64,000 nucleotides of DNA from an uncultured Bacteroidota bacterium. Its GTDB lineage: Bacteria; Bacteroidota; Bacteroidia; Flavobacteriales; Flavobacteriaceae. How positions within the stretch are numbered: position 1 is the first letter of the stretch; the number at the start of each line of letters is the position of its first letter. Both the position numbers and the translations under genes were made by a program. Positions 1-9,169 of the stretch are shown piece after piece. The notes beneath the pieces were generated by a model that searched no databases, was not told where the DNA came from, and saw nothing but the letters and a program-made list of their open reading frames with translations. The stretch spans positions 1 to 64,000 of the forward strand of contig CACOFE010000001.1 of the NCBI GenBank assembly GCA_902626365.1, written 5' to 3'.

Positions 1-1260
1 AGGTCTTAACTTACTGACAGCTGGAGCTGCGGTATCAGTTGGTTCTGGATCAGCGGATGGGTTATCAAAAGCTGCCACATCAGATTCTGAAGGAAACTCA
101 TTTGGATTTAGAGGATCTGTAAAAAACTTATTAATCTCATCTCCGTCATTAAAACCGTCACCATCTGTGTCAGCTAATTGAGGGTCTGTTTCAAAACCAT
201 CAATTTCATCTTGGTCACTAATTCCATCGCCATCTGAATCTGGTCCATTTACTGGTGGCGGTTCATAAGTGTTATCTAAGGGACCACCAAGAAAGTCATC
301 ATCATCATTTTTTTGAAGGGGTTTTGTAACTGGGGCTAAACCTATAGGCCTGTAAATTAATTCAGAATATTTCTTATCAAAATACCATATTCCTTTGATT
401 AGCCATTGTTTTAAGTCTTCCAGCTCTAAATTTTTATAATAAAAATCATCATTTTCTTCAAAAAATAATTCTGAAAGCAATTCTTCTAGTGCTGCATTAT
501 ATTCAACAACCTCCTCAGGAGATAGTAAATCAGCTATACCATCTGGCTGCATAAATCTTACCGCCCCTTCTGGACTTGTGAATCCAAGGAATTGCTCATA
601 ACTAAAATCTCTGCTAGATAAAAGCTTGTATGATGAGTAGTCTTTAATTTCGTAGGGGAACATTTTTACAAACGTAGTGTCAGAATCTAGCACTTGCTTT
701 TGTTCTGCTGAAATTTCTTCTTCATATGGATTAAATCCATATTTCTCAACTTGAGATGTTATTTGCTCTTCAAGCTCATAAACAACATCTTCCAATCTCT
801 GATCTCCTTTTTCTGTGTTAATTTTAATCTGAAAAATATTTTCAATATCCTCATTAGGAACTTTCTCTAAAAATTCGCCTTCATCAAAACCAGGATCATA
901 AACAGGAATATTAAATTTTTCAATTTCCTGTCTTAACCACCAAAGCATTGGTCTACGTTCTTTTCCAACTACATTAGTGTCAATCGGATAAAGTAGAGGA
1001 TAGTTTACCCTTTGATCTAAATCAATGATCTCCCAAACAGTTGTTGACCATAAAATATCTTTATCATTAACATAGCCATACTCAAGAGGATCGTCTTTGT
1101 CTTCTTGAATTTGTGAAGCAGATCTAATGCCAATATCATTAGGGTTTTGAGCGTTAAGTATATTACTAACTCCCTTTTTATAGTTGGAATTATTCTGGGA
1201 ATAAATGTTTATTCCTAACAAAAGAAAGATGTAAAAAAATATTTTATTAAAAACTTTCAT
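1..1260 (-). CDS. gldN: Gliding motility / type IX secretion protein GldN, 3' end truncated by window edge; carries an acidic DxDGDG repeat region
   Basis: Missing from the ORF track because it runs off the window. Reverse-strand reading from ATG at 1260 is open for 420 codons (MKVFNKIFFYIFLLLGINIYSQNN...DILWSTTVWEIIDLDQRVNYPLLYP...GIWYFDKKYSELIYRPIGLAPV...). Lies downstream of gldM in a gldKLMN order. Confidence 0.9.
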   Translation of the reverse strand, partial: MKVFNKIFFYIFLLLGINIYSQNNSNYKKGVSNILNAQNPNDIGIRSASQIQEDKDDPLEYGYVNDKDILWSTTVWEIIDLDQRVNYPLLYPIDTNVVGKERRPMLWWLRQEIEKFNIPVYDPGFDEGEFLEKVPNEDIENIFQIKINTEKGDQRLEDVVYELEEQITSQVEKYGFNPYEEEISAEQKQVLDSDTTFVKMFPYEIKDYSSYKLLSSRDFSYEQFLGFTSPEGAVRFMQPDGIADLLSPEEVVEYNAALEELLSELFFEENDDFYYKNLELEDLKQWLIKGIWYFDKKYSELIYRPIGLAPVTKPLQKNDDDDFLGGPLDNTYEPPPVNGPDSDGDGISDQDEIDGFETDPQLADTDGDGFNDGDEINKFFTDPLNPNEFPSESDVAAFDNPSADPEPTDTAAPAVSKLRP

Positions 1261-1270
1261 TGTTTATATT

Positions 1271-3013
1271 TTATCTTACAGTTAAAACAAGATCATTTTG
1301 TGGATTCAAAAATCTTGTACCATTATCAATTTTAGCACTATTTAACTTAATATCATAAACAGTAACTGTTTCACCTCTTCTTGCTCTTAAAATTTGTTGT
1401 TTAATCCTGTCATTAAAAGAACCACCGGTATTTCTAACAACACCTAGATTTCTTAGACCAACTCTTACTTTGAATTCAGCAACATTTAATTTGAGACCGT
1501 TATCAAGTCTTTCGTTATTAAAGGAGCCTGTTAACCTTCCAGACGCAATTTGCTGAGCAGAAAGCCTACTGCTAGTTCCTGAGAATATAGCCAATGGCTT
1601 GGGAAGTCTTACAACATCAAAAACAACATCTGGAGATACTATTCCAGAAAGTTTATCTTTTATCTTAATTCTAACTTTTCCATTCTTACCTTTTTCACCA
1701 ACCATTATATATTCACCAGTATTCTTACCTTTTCTGATGGAAGGTGGTGATAGAATTTCAATATTTTCATTTGAAACTCCAGGCATACTAATGCTCAATG
1801 TATTTTCAATGCTCTCATAAACGATATTCATATCTTTATTTGAAACAATTGCTAATGGTGGGTTTACAAAATATTCATGATCAATCGGAATTTCTTTTCT
1901 TACATCTTCACCATTTTCAGTTCTAATAAATACAATTTTACCAGTTAATTTCTTTGCACCTGCAGAACCAACATTTAATTTAAGTTTTTCAAGTACAACT
2001 TCACCATTTTCCATTACATCGGAAGCTCTATACTCCTTCATAGGACCATTTCCATTCTTAATCATCACTGTAGAAGCTACAAATGTTTCATCATATTTTC
2101 CAAGGGCAATGCTTCCTTCTAGCTTTGAGTTTTCATAAAAAACATTTACGTTTAACGGAATAGCTCTCAATGCAGTTAAATTTTCACCTAGAATAACTTC
2201 GTTAATGGATGAAATCATTGTCTGAATTACATTTTCTACATCTTCTTCCATTAAAGTCAACTTGGTAATTGATGCAATTTCAGGGAAACCTTCAAAGTTA
2301 AAATGTAGCCAGCTTTTGATTTTATCTTCTGCTTTTCCAACTTTAACAACATCAGTGTTAAAACTCTGCTCAATTATTCTTATCAGTCCTGATTTTGAAT
2401 CATTCCATATTTTATTCTTTGTAGTGTCTCTAGAAATATCTGATTTAGTAATTTCTTCAATTGCTGTATCTCTAAAATTATTTACAAGCCTAACAAATTC
2501 CTGAGCAGCAGCTGTATATCCAGTATTATCCTCATTTACATAATCACCTGTGAAAAGCATTTCGTCATAGGCTGCTGAATTATCCATTACCTCATAGTCT
2601 CCAACCATTTCAGGAATTGACCCATCAATTGTTCTTCCAAAAGAGTTGTCTTTTTCTAGTATGGGTCTTTTAAAACTTTGATATGTAACATCATTAACCT
2701 CATAAGGAATAATTAGTTCATTATCATTTTTATTTATAAATTCAGTTAATTCATTAGCCGCTTCGGCAATCTTACTAATTGGTTGGTATGCAATATACCA
2801 TTGTAGAGAGTCATTCTTAGCGCTATTTTTTATAACCTGAATCGCAGCTTTATTACTTTCTTTTAGTGATTTTGTAGACTTAACTACTTCTCTGTCAATT
2901 TCACCAAAGGTCATCAATACTTCCTTTGACATATTCAAGGCTAGCATCGCGATGAAAACAAGATACATCAGATTGATCATCTTCTGTCTTGCGTTTTCTT
3001 TTCCTCCTGCCAT
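1271..3013 (-). CDS. gldM: Gliding motility / T9SS protein GldM
   Basis: MAGGKENARQKMINLMYLVFIAMLALNMSKEVL N-terminus; gldL-gldM-gldN order. Confidence 0.96.
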   Translation of the reverse strand: MAGGKENARQKMINLMYLVFIAMLALNMSKEVLMTFGEIDREVVKSTKSLKESNKAAIQVIKNSAKNDSLQWYIAYQPISKIAEAANELTEFINKNDNELIIPYEVNDVTYQSFKRPILEKDNSFGRTIDGSIPEMVGDYEVMDNSAAYDEMLFTGDYVNEDNTGYTAAAQEFVRLVNNFRDTAIEEITKSDISRDTTKNKIWNDSKSGLIRIIEQSFNTDVVKVGKAEDKIKSWLHFNFEGFPEIASITKLTLMEEDVENVIQTMISSINEVILGENLTALRAIPLNVNVFYENSKLEGSIALGKYDETFVASTVMIKNGNGPMKEYRASDVMENGEVVLEKLKLNVGSAGAKKLTGKIVFIRTENGEDVRKEIPIDHEYFVNPPLAIVSNKDMNIVYESIENTLSISMPGVSNENIEILSPPSIRKGKNTGEYIMVGEKGKNGKVRIKIKDKLSGIVSPDVVFDVVRLPKPLAIFSGTSSRLSAQQIASGRLTGSFNNERLDNGLKLNVAEFKVRVGLRNLGVVRNTGGSFNDRIKQQILRARRGETVTVYDIKLNSAKIDNGTRFLNPQNDLVLTVR

Positions 3014-3072
3014 AATTTTATTTTTTTGTGTTAATTATTGTCTAATTCAAGAAATGAATTGTTCAATAAAGT

Positions 3073-3603
3073 TTATTTTTTATTCATAGCATTAAGTACC
3101 CCGCCATAAACATTGTTCAGAGATTCTAAATTTTTAGCTAGACTTTCCATTTGAGTTGTTAGCTTGTTTGCATTATCAGCAAATTCTTTATTGATTTTAG
3201 CTAATTCACCAGCGTTGTTAGCACCAGCTTTTGCAGAAGCTTCAAAGTCTTTAATACTTTGGGTTAAACCATTTACAACACTCTGATCTAGTTGAGCTTT
3301 TTTGATCATATCATCAATTTTTTCACTCATAAGAGCTTTAGGGCTCTTTTTATCAGTTGATGATCCAGCTTTTCCTCCAGCTAATTCTGGATATACTTCT
3401 TCCCAAGCATAGTCTTCTGCAGGTGGATCAAAGGCTGAAAGTGCAAAAATAATTGCCTCAGTTACAAGTCCAATTGTAAGCATTAAGTTACCTGTTAAGA
3501 ATCCAGCTGAAAAGTGAGTAATTTTCATTAGCGCACCTATAATTACTACCGCTGCACCCATTCCGTAGGCAAAATTCATTTGTGTTTTATTAAGTAATCT
3601 CAT
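3073..3603 (-). CDS. gldL: Gliding motility / T9SS protein GldL
   Basis: MNFAYGMGAAVVIIGALMKITHF...TIGLVTEAIIFALSAF two-helix membrane motif; synteny. Confidence 0.95.
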   Translation of the reverse strand: MRLLNKTQMNFAYGMGAAVVIIGALMKITHFSAGFLTGNLMLTIGLVTEAIIFALSAFDPPAEDYAWEEVYPELAGGKAGSSTDKKSPKALMSEKIDDMIKKAQLDQSVVNGLTQSIKDFEASAKAGANNAGELAKINKEFADNANKLTTQMESLAKNLESLNNVYGGVLNAMNKK

Positions 3604-3637
3604 TTTTATAAATTTTGGTTATTTGTTTTTTGTTTTA

Positions 3638-5278
3638 TTATTTGATAGAACTTCTTCTATTATTTTGTTTTCTAATTGATGCATTTGTCATTGCATTCGC
3701 AGTCATATCTGCACCTAGATAATCATGTACTGTTCTGAATCCAATGTAACTTCTTGCTTGATCAGCATTTTCATAATCTCTAGAACTTACTTGAAGGAAA
3801 TATTTAACATCTTTCCAGGATCCACCTCTAACTACCTTTAATTCGTTTTCTTCATCATTAACATTTGGATTAATAGTTGAAGAGAACTCGTAAGCTTCAG
3901 GTTCATAGGAAGAATCAATCCATTCTGAAACATTTCCCGCCATATTATAAAGATTATATCCATTAGGGTCATATGCATTAGCTTCCACAGTATAAAGTGC
4001 TTGATCAACAGAATAATCACCTCTCATAGGCTTAAAATTAGCCATGAAGCAACCTCTGTCATTTTTTGTGTATGGTCCACCCCAAGGATACATAGCACCT
4101 TGAAGGCCTCCTCTAGCTGCAAATTCCCACTCAGCTTCAGTTGGAAGTCTAAATTCAGGTACTAAACTCTTTTTCTTCTTTGTCTTTTGATAATTATTTT
4201 TAGTTTTTGTTCTCCATTCACAAAAAGCCTTAGCCTGATGCCATGTTACACCAACAACTGGGTAATCATTGTATGCATCATGCCAAAAATAATCGTTATG
4301 CATAGGCTCATTGTAAGAATAATTAAAGTCTCTAATCCAAACGGTTGTATCAGGATAAATAGGAATTGGAACTTCCTTAATGTAATTTTCCCTTCTTGTA
4401 ATTGGATATTCAGAATGAATGAATTCGTCATCAATAATGATTTCCATTCCTTCATCAGAATAACCACCATTTGGAGTTACGTCTAATATTTTAAATTTTA
4501 GCATTGATCCAGGCTCAGATAAATCAATAATTCCATCAGCCAAGTTACCGTTATCATCATAAAATTGTTCAATAGCAATTCTTCTGTGTTCATCCATCCT
4601 GGCTAGATATCCATTAGGACCAGACAAATTGGTGTACTTATTTTTATAAGTAAATTTATCTACTTTCCATGAAAATATCATATCATTAAAAATTTGATCC
4701 TCATCAAATAAAAATCTTCTTATAACCTCAGCGTATTCACTATCTTCATTAAAGAAAATCGAATCTCTGGAGTAAGATGACTTAACATTTCCGTAAGTTG
4801 GGCCAAAGAAATCTAAATCTACATCCCAGTCTATATCAGATTTGCCATCCCAGTCAGAATCTTCATCAGATTCTTTACTAGCTTTTTCTGATTTGTATAA
4901 ATATTTAAAATATTCGCTCTCAGGCCCTATATCATCTCTATCTCTAAACTGTTCAGCTAATGCTGTTCTAATAACAGAATCTCTTACCCATCTAACAAAT
5001 TGTCTGTACTCAGCATTTGTAATTTCAGTTTCATCCATGTAGAATGATCGAACAGTAACTGTTTTGGTTGGAGCATCTTGAATAGATGGCATATCATCAT
5101 CTGACTTACCCATGATAAAGGAACCACCTGGAACAAGCACCATCCCGAATGGTTTTTCAGCAAAATATTTATTTCCTTTTACTCCTACGAGTTCCCCTTT
5201 GGATTTTTTTAGATTACCATTTGAACCACAACTAAAAGCAATTAATGCTATAATAAAAAGGTTTAAAAATTTTTTCAT
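3638..5278 (-). CDS. gldK: Gliding motility / T9SS lipoprotein GldK (FGE-sulfatase fold)
   Basis: Lipobox-like FSCGS; PGGSFIMGKSDDD...YPVVGVTWHQAKAFCEWRT...RLPTEAEWEFAARGG...GNVSEWIDSS...VRGGSW FGE-sulfatase motifs. Confidence 0.95.
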   Translation of the reverse strand: MKKFLNLFIIALIAFSCGSNGNLKKSKGELVGVKGNKYFAEKPFGMVLVPGGSFIMGKSDDDMPSIQDAPTKTVTVRSFYMDETEITNAEYRQFVRWVRDSVIRTALAEQFRDRDDIGPESEYFKYLYKSEKASKESDEDSDWDGKSDIDWDVDLDFFGPTYGNVKSSYSRDSIFFNEDSEYAEVIRRFLFDEDQIFNDMIFSWKVDKFTYKNKYTNLSGPNGYLARMDEHRRIAIEQFYDDNGNLADGIIDLSEPGSMLKFKILDVTPNGGYSDEGMEIIIDDEFIHSEYPITRRENYIKEVPIPIYPDTTVWIRDFNYSYNEPMHNDYFWHDAYNDYPVVGVTWHQAKAFCEWRTKTKNNYQKTKKKKSLVPEFRLPTEAEWEFAARGGLQGAMYPWGGPYTKNDRGCFMANFKPMRGDYSVDQALYTVEANAYDPNGYNLYNMAGNVSEWIDSSYEPEAYEFSSTINPNVNDEENELKVVRGGSWKDVKYFLQVSSRDYENADQARSYIGFRTVHDYLGADMTANAMTNASIRKQNNRRSSIK

Positions 5279-5293
5279 TTGTCCGTCTACTTT

Positions 5294-5319
5294 TTAAAAA
5301 AAGTGGGGTAAACTTACCC
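5294..5319 (-). promoter_or_regulatory. Inverted repeat GGGTAA-AC-TTACCC with A/T tract in the gldK leader (operator or weak intrinsic terminator)
   Basis: GGGTAA (5306-5311) / TTACCC (5314-5319), followed on the minus strand by a T7 tract. Confidence 0.4.
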
Positions 5320-5375
5320 ATATAAATTCAAATAAACAAATTATAGTATTATCTAAATTTTAATAATCAACAAAA

Positions 5376-6563
5376 CTATAAAATATTTTTCTTAATTGCT
5401 TTGAACCATCTATCAGGAATATTACCATTTTTAGCTGTTTCATAATCTTCTATCGTACAGGGTAATAACGTTGTTTGTTTTAGTTTAGTATTTGAACCCT
5501 CACCAAAAATTTCAATCCACCATCTTGATGTAATTTTATTCTTGTAAAAAATTAACTCATATTCGTCAACAATAACAGTGAATTTATTGTACTCATCCTC
5601 ATTATTGAAATCTGCGTCTAAAATTCTGCAATTAACACCTTCAATAAAATACCAGATTATCTGAGAAATAAGCATTTCTGTCACCTCGTCTTCATTAGAA
5701 GATTTATATTCAAAAATACCAAATGAACTTACCTTATTACTAATCCCCGCATATCTACTAATCGCACAAATCTCTTTTCCGTCAAATCCATTTGGGGAAA
5801 ACTTTTGTCTTGAACTTAATTCAGATGCTCTAATAGATTTCATATCAATACTTACAATATCTGCATCTCTCATCACAGGCTCAACTAAGCTGATTTTTGA
5901 GCAAACCTCCCCTAAACGATATGCTTCAAAGTAAAGATTATCCATTAAATCAATTTCTTCTTGAGAATTATGATAAGTTTGATATCCGATATTTGAATAA
6001 TTGAATAAATTATGTGGTTCCTCCAAAATAATTTTACCTAAGTAACTAAGATTATTTATTGGTTTTGACGAATCTCCCAAATCAAAATTGGAATCTACGT
6101 TCACTATATTAACAGTATTTTGGATAGAATCATAAGACCTGTAGACTGAGTACAACAAGTCTTGACTACCACCAATTAAAATTGGAATTATGTCTTTTTT
6201 GAAAAGGATTGTTAATAATGAGATTAATCTTCCGTATGTCTCCTCTGAGTTATTTCCTAAAATTAAATTTCCTAAATCTGATATTCCTGATGACCAATTT
6301 CCAGGATATAGATTATAAAAAGATTTTCTTATTTCATTTAAATTAAGTTCGTCACCAAGATAATCTACAGAATTTCTTTCCTCAGGAATTCCTAATAATG
6401 CAATCTTCACTAAATCTAAATCTGGAATACCATTTTCTGCAGAGTGAATTTTAATTCTATTCCCCAAAATTAGAGGGGACATTAATTCATTGTGTACTAT
6501 CAAGTGTTCGTCTACAGGCTTTAATAAATCATCGAAAGGGGATGTCATATAGTCTGAACCCAT
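5376..6563 (-). CDS. Arginase/formimidoylglutamase-fold protein, probably lacking canonical metal ligands
   Basis: IPILIGGSQDLLYSVYRSYD, NVDSNFDLGD, VSIDMKSIRASE at positions of the arginase-family GGxHD, DAHxD and SxDxDxxDP motifs; lies between topA and gldK. Confidence 0.75.
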   Translation of the reverse strand: MGSDYMTSPFDDLLKPVDEHLIVHNELMSPLILGNRIKIHSAENGIPDLDLVKIALLGIPEERNSVDYLGDELNLNEIRKSFYNLYPGNWSSGISDLGNLILGNNSEETYGRLISLLTILFKKDIIPILIGGSQDLLYSVYRSYDSIQNTVNIVNVDSNFDLGDSSKPINNLSYLGKIILEEPHNLFNYSNIGYQTYHNSQEEIDLMDNLYFEAYRLGEVCSKISLVEPVMRDADIVSIDMKSIRASELSSRQKFSPNGFDGKEICAISRYAGISNKVSSFGIFEYKSSNEDEVTEMLISQIIWYFIEGVNCRILDADFNNEDEYNKFTVIVDEYELIFYKNKITSRWWIEIFGEGSNTKLKQTTLLPCTIEDYETAKNGNIPDRWFKAIKKNIL

Positions 6564-6566
6564 TTT

Positions 6567-9023
6567 TTATTTTTTTGAAGAGTTTGCCTTGTAAATTTCT
6601 TTTGCCTGATCTAAACTCATTGTTTGTATATCAAGATTTTTATCTAATAGTATTTTCTTTTTAGATTTAAGCAGATAAAACTTGCCCCATCTTCCCTTCT
6701 CTACCTTGATTCCTTCTTCCTCCCAATTATGTACAACTTTTTCTATTTCTTTTTGTTTTTTATCCTCGATAAGCTCCTCTATTTCATCAATAGTTAAATT
6801 ATCCCAGTCATATTTTTTATTTACATTAATGAACATATTATTCCACTTAATATAAGGTCCAAACCTTCCCTTACCTTTTTGGACATCTTTTCCTTCATAT
6901 AAATGTATTGGGGCATCTGCTTTGATTTTGTCCTCAATTAATGAAATTGCATCTTCTAAAGTTATGGTAGTTGGAGATTTACCCGCTGGAATAGAAATGA
7001 ATTTTTTACCAAATTTCACATATGGTCCATATCTTCCGTTATTAGCAACTAAATCTTCACCTTGAAATTCACCAAGACTTCTTGGTAGTTTAAAAAGTGA
7101 TAATGCCTCTTCTAATGTTACTGATTCAATCTGAAGATCTTGTGGCAAGCTTGCAAACTTAGGTTTTTCTTCATCATCAACAGTTCCAATTTGAACCATA
7201 GGTCCAAACTTCCCAAGTCTTACACTAATTTCTTTATTATTTTCAGGGTGCGTTCCTAATATTCTTTTACCACTTTCTCTTGATGCGTTTTGTTGTACAT
7301 CTTCGACAACAGGATGAAAATTTCCATAGAATTTTTTCATCATTTCTGTCCAATCTTTTTTACCCTCTGCAATACTATCAAAATCTTGCTCAACCCTAGC
7401 GGTAAAATTGTAATCCATAATATATTCAAAATGATTAGTAAGAAAATCAGTTACTATTATTCCAATGTCTGTGGGAATTAGTTTTCCTTTATCTGAACCA
7501 AATTTTTCACTCAAAGCTTCCTCTGAAATGACACCATCGATCAAGTTAATTTTTGTGACTGACCTTGACTTTGCTTCAGTTGATCCTTTTTCAACATAAC
7601 CTCTATTTTGAATTGTTGAGATTGTTGGAGCATATGTAGATGGTCTTCCAATTCCTAACTCCTCTAACTTCTTAACCAAAGATGCTTCGGAATATCTGTA
7701 GGGTGGTCTGCTAAATTTTTGTTGAGCAAAAATTTTACATAACTCTAAAACCTCATTTTCATTAAATCCAGGTAAAATTCCATTATTTTCACTATTATCA
7801 TCATCCTTGGAAACCTGATATAATTTTAGGTAACCGTCGAACTTTATTACCTCTCCACTGGCAAAAAATATTTCAGCACCTTTTGAATTAGAAATTTTAA
7901 TATTGGTTTTTTCCAATTCAGCTGGTTTCATTTGCGAAGCCAATGTTCTATTTAATATTAAACTGTATAATCTTTTTTGATCATAATCTTTTATATTATC
8001 TACAGACATAGAAAAGTTTGTTGGTCTAACCGCTTCATGAGCCTGCTGAGCACTTTTGGATTTTGTATTGTAGTTTTTAGGATTTGAGTATGATTCACCA
8101 AAAGCAGTAATGACCTGTTTTTTTGCCTCATCAATAGCTAAACTTGATAAATTTACACTATCAGTTCTCATGTATGTTATATGTCCTGATTCGTATAGTC
8201 TTTGGGCTACACTCATTGTTTTAGAAACAGTAAAAGATAATTTCCTTGATGCTTCTTGCTGTAAAGTAGAAGTGGTGAAAGGAGCTGGAGCTGATTTTTT
8301 TAATGGCTTCTTTACAATTTCAGAGACACTAAATGTTGCTCCATTTGAATTATTCAGAAATTCAACAGCATCCTCCTTAGAATTAAATTCGTTTGATAAT
8401 CTGGCGATAAACTCTTTTCCCTTGGAATTTTTGAATATAGCTTCTATTTTGAATGAAGAAGTTGAAACGTAGTCCCTAATTTCTCTCTCTTTTTCGACTA
8501 GTAATCTCACTGCCACTGACTGAACTCTTCCAGCAGAAAGACCACCTTTTACTTTTCTCCACAAAACTGGAGATAGTTCATAACCAACGATTCTATCAAG
8601 AACTCTCCTTGCTTGTTGAGCATCAACTAAATTATAATTTATGGATCTTGGATTGTTAACAGCATTTGTAATTGCTGATTTAGTAATCTCGTTGAAAACA
8701 ATTCTTTTTGTATTATCGGCATTCAACTTAAGTGTTCGAAAAAGATGCCATGCAATAGCTTCACCTTCTCGATCTTCATCACTTGCCAACCATACGGTCT
8801 TAGATTTTTTAACCAAGTCCTTTAAATTCTTAACGACGGTCTTTTTATCAGATGAAACCTCATAATTAGGCTTAAAATCATTTTCAATATCAATCCCTAT
8901 GTTTTTTGAAGGCAAGTCAGAAATATGACCAAAACTGGAAGCGACTTTGAATTCATTTCCTAGATATTTCTCAATTGTTTTGGCTTTTGCCGGGGACTCA
9001 ACTATAACTAAATTGTCTGCCAT
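6567..9023 (-). CDS. topA: DNA topoisomerase I
   Basis: MADNLVIVESPAKAKTIEKYLG...WLASDEDREGEAIAWHL...GHITYMRTDS. The ORF-track start at 9086 is probably too long; MADNL at 9023 is preferred. Confidence 0.96.
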   Translation of the reverse strand: MADNLVIVESPAKAKTIEKYLGNEFKVASSFGHISDLPSKNIGIDIENDFKPNYEVSSDKKTVVKNLKDLVKKSKTVWLASDEDREGEAIAWHLFRTLKLNADNTKRIVFNEITKSAITNAVNNPRSINYNLVDAQQARRVLDRIVGYELSPVLWRKVKGGLSAGRVQSVAVRLLVEKEREIRDYVSTSSFKIEAIFKNSKGKEFIARLSNEFNSKEDAVEFLNNSNGATFSVSEIVKKPLKKSAPAPFTTSTLQQEASRKLSFTVSKTMSVAQRLYESGHITYMRTDSVNLSSLAIDEAKKQVITAFGESYSNPKNYNTKSKSAQQAHEAVRPTNFSMSVDNIKDYDQKRLYSLILNRTLASQMKPAELEKTNIKISNSKGAEIFFASGEVIKFDGYLKLYQVSKDDDNSENNGILPGFNENEVLELCKIFAQQKFSRPPYRYSEASLVKKLEELGIGRPSTYAPTISTIQNRGYVEKGSTEAKSRSVTKINLIDGVISEEALSEKFGSDKGKLIPTDIGIIVTDFLTNHFEYIMDYNFTARVEQDFDSIAEGKKDWTEMMKKFYGNFHPVVEDVQQNASRESGKRILGTHPENNKEISVRLGKFGPMVQIGTVDDEEKPKFASLPQDLQIESVTLEEALSLFKLPRSLGEFQGEDLVANNGRYGPYVKFGKKFISIPAGKSPTTITLEDAISLIEDKIKADAPIHLYEGKDVQKGKGRFGPYIKWNNMFINVNKKYDWDNLTIDEIEELIEDKKQKEIEKVVHNWEEEGIKVEKGRWGKFYLLKSKKKILLDKNLDIQTMSLDQAKEIYKANSSKK

Positions 9024-9138
9024 TTTTTGATTTTTAAGTGTACAAATGTAGATTTTTTTTTCATAACTATATATTTCAAATATCAAGCCAATAAAAAAAA
9101 GTCAAAATTAATAACATGACAAATTGTCGTATTTTATA

Positions 9139-9146
9139 TATATTTG
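9139..9146 (+). promoter_or_regulatory. Candidate Bacteroidota -7 element (TATATTTG) for miaB
   Basis: Matches TAnnTTTG; nearest upstream TTG (9124-9126) is closer than the usual spacing. Confidence 0.4.
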
Positions 9147-9169
9147 CATGACGCAATAATAAATGAGTA

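Noticed and set aside
1599-2504. Antisense ORFs 1599-1820 and 2262-2504 (and many similar short ORFs elsewhere in the track)
   Set aside because: They lie opposite strongly supported genes, have low-complexity hydrophobic translations and no family signature.
3838-4486. Overlapping ORFs on both strands within gldK
   Set aside because: Out-of-frame shadows of the conserved GldK reading frame.
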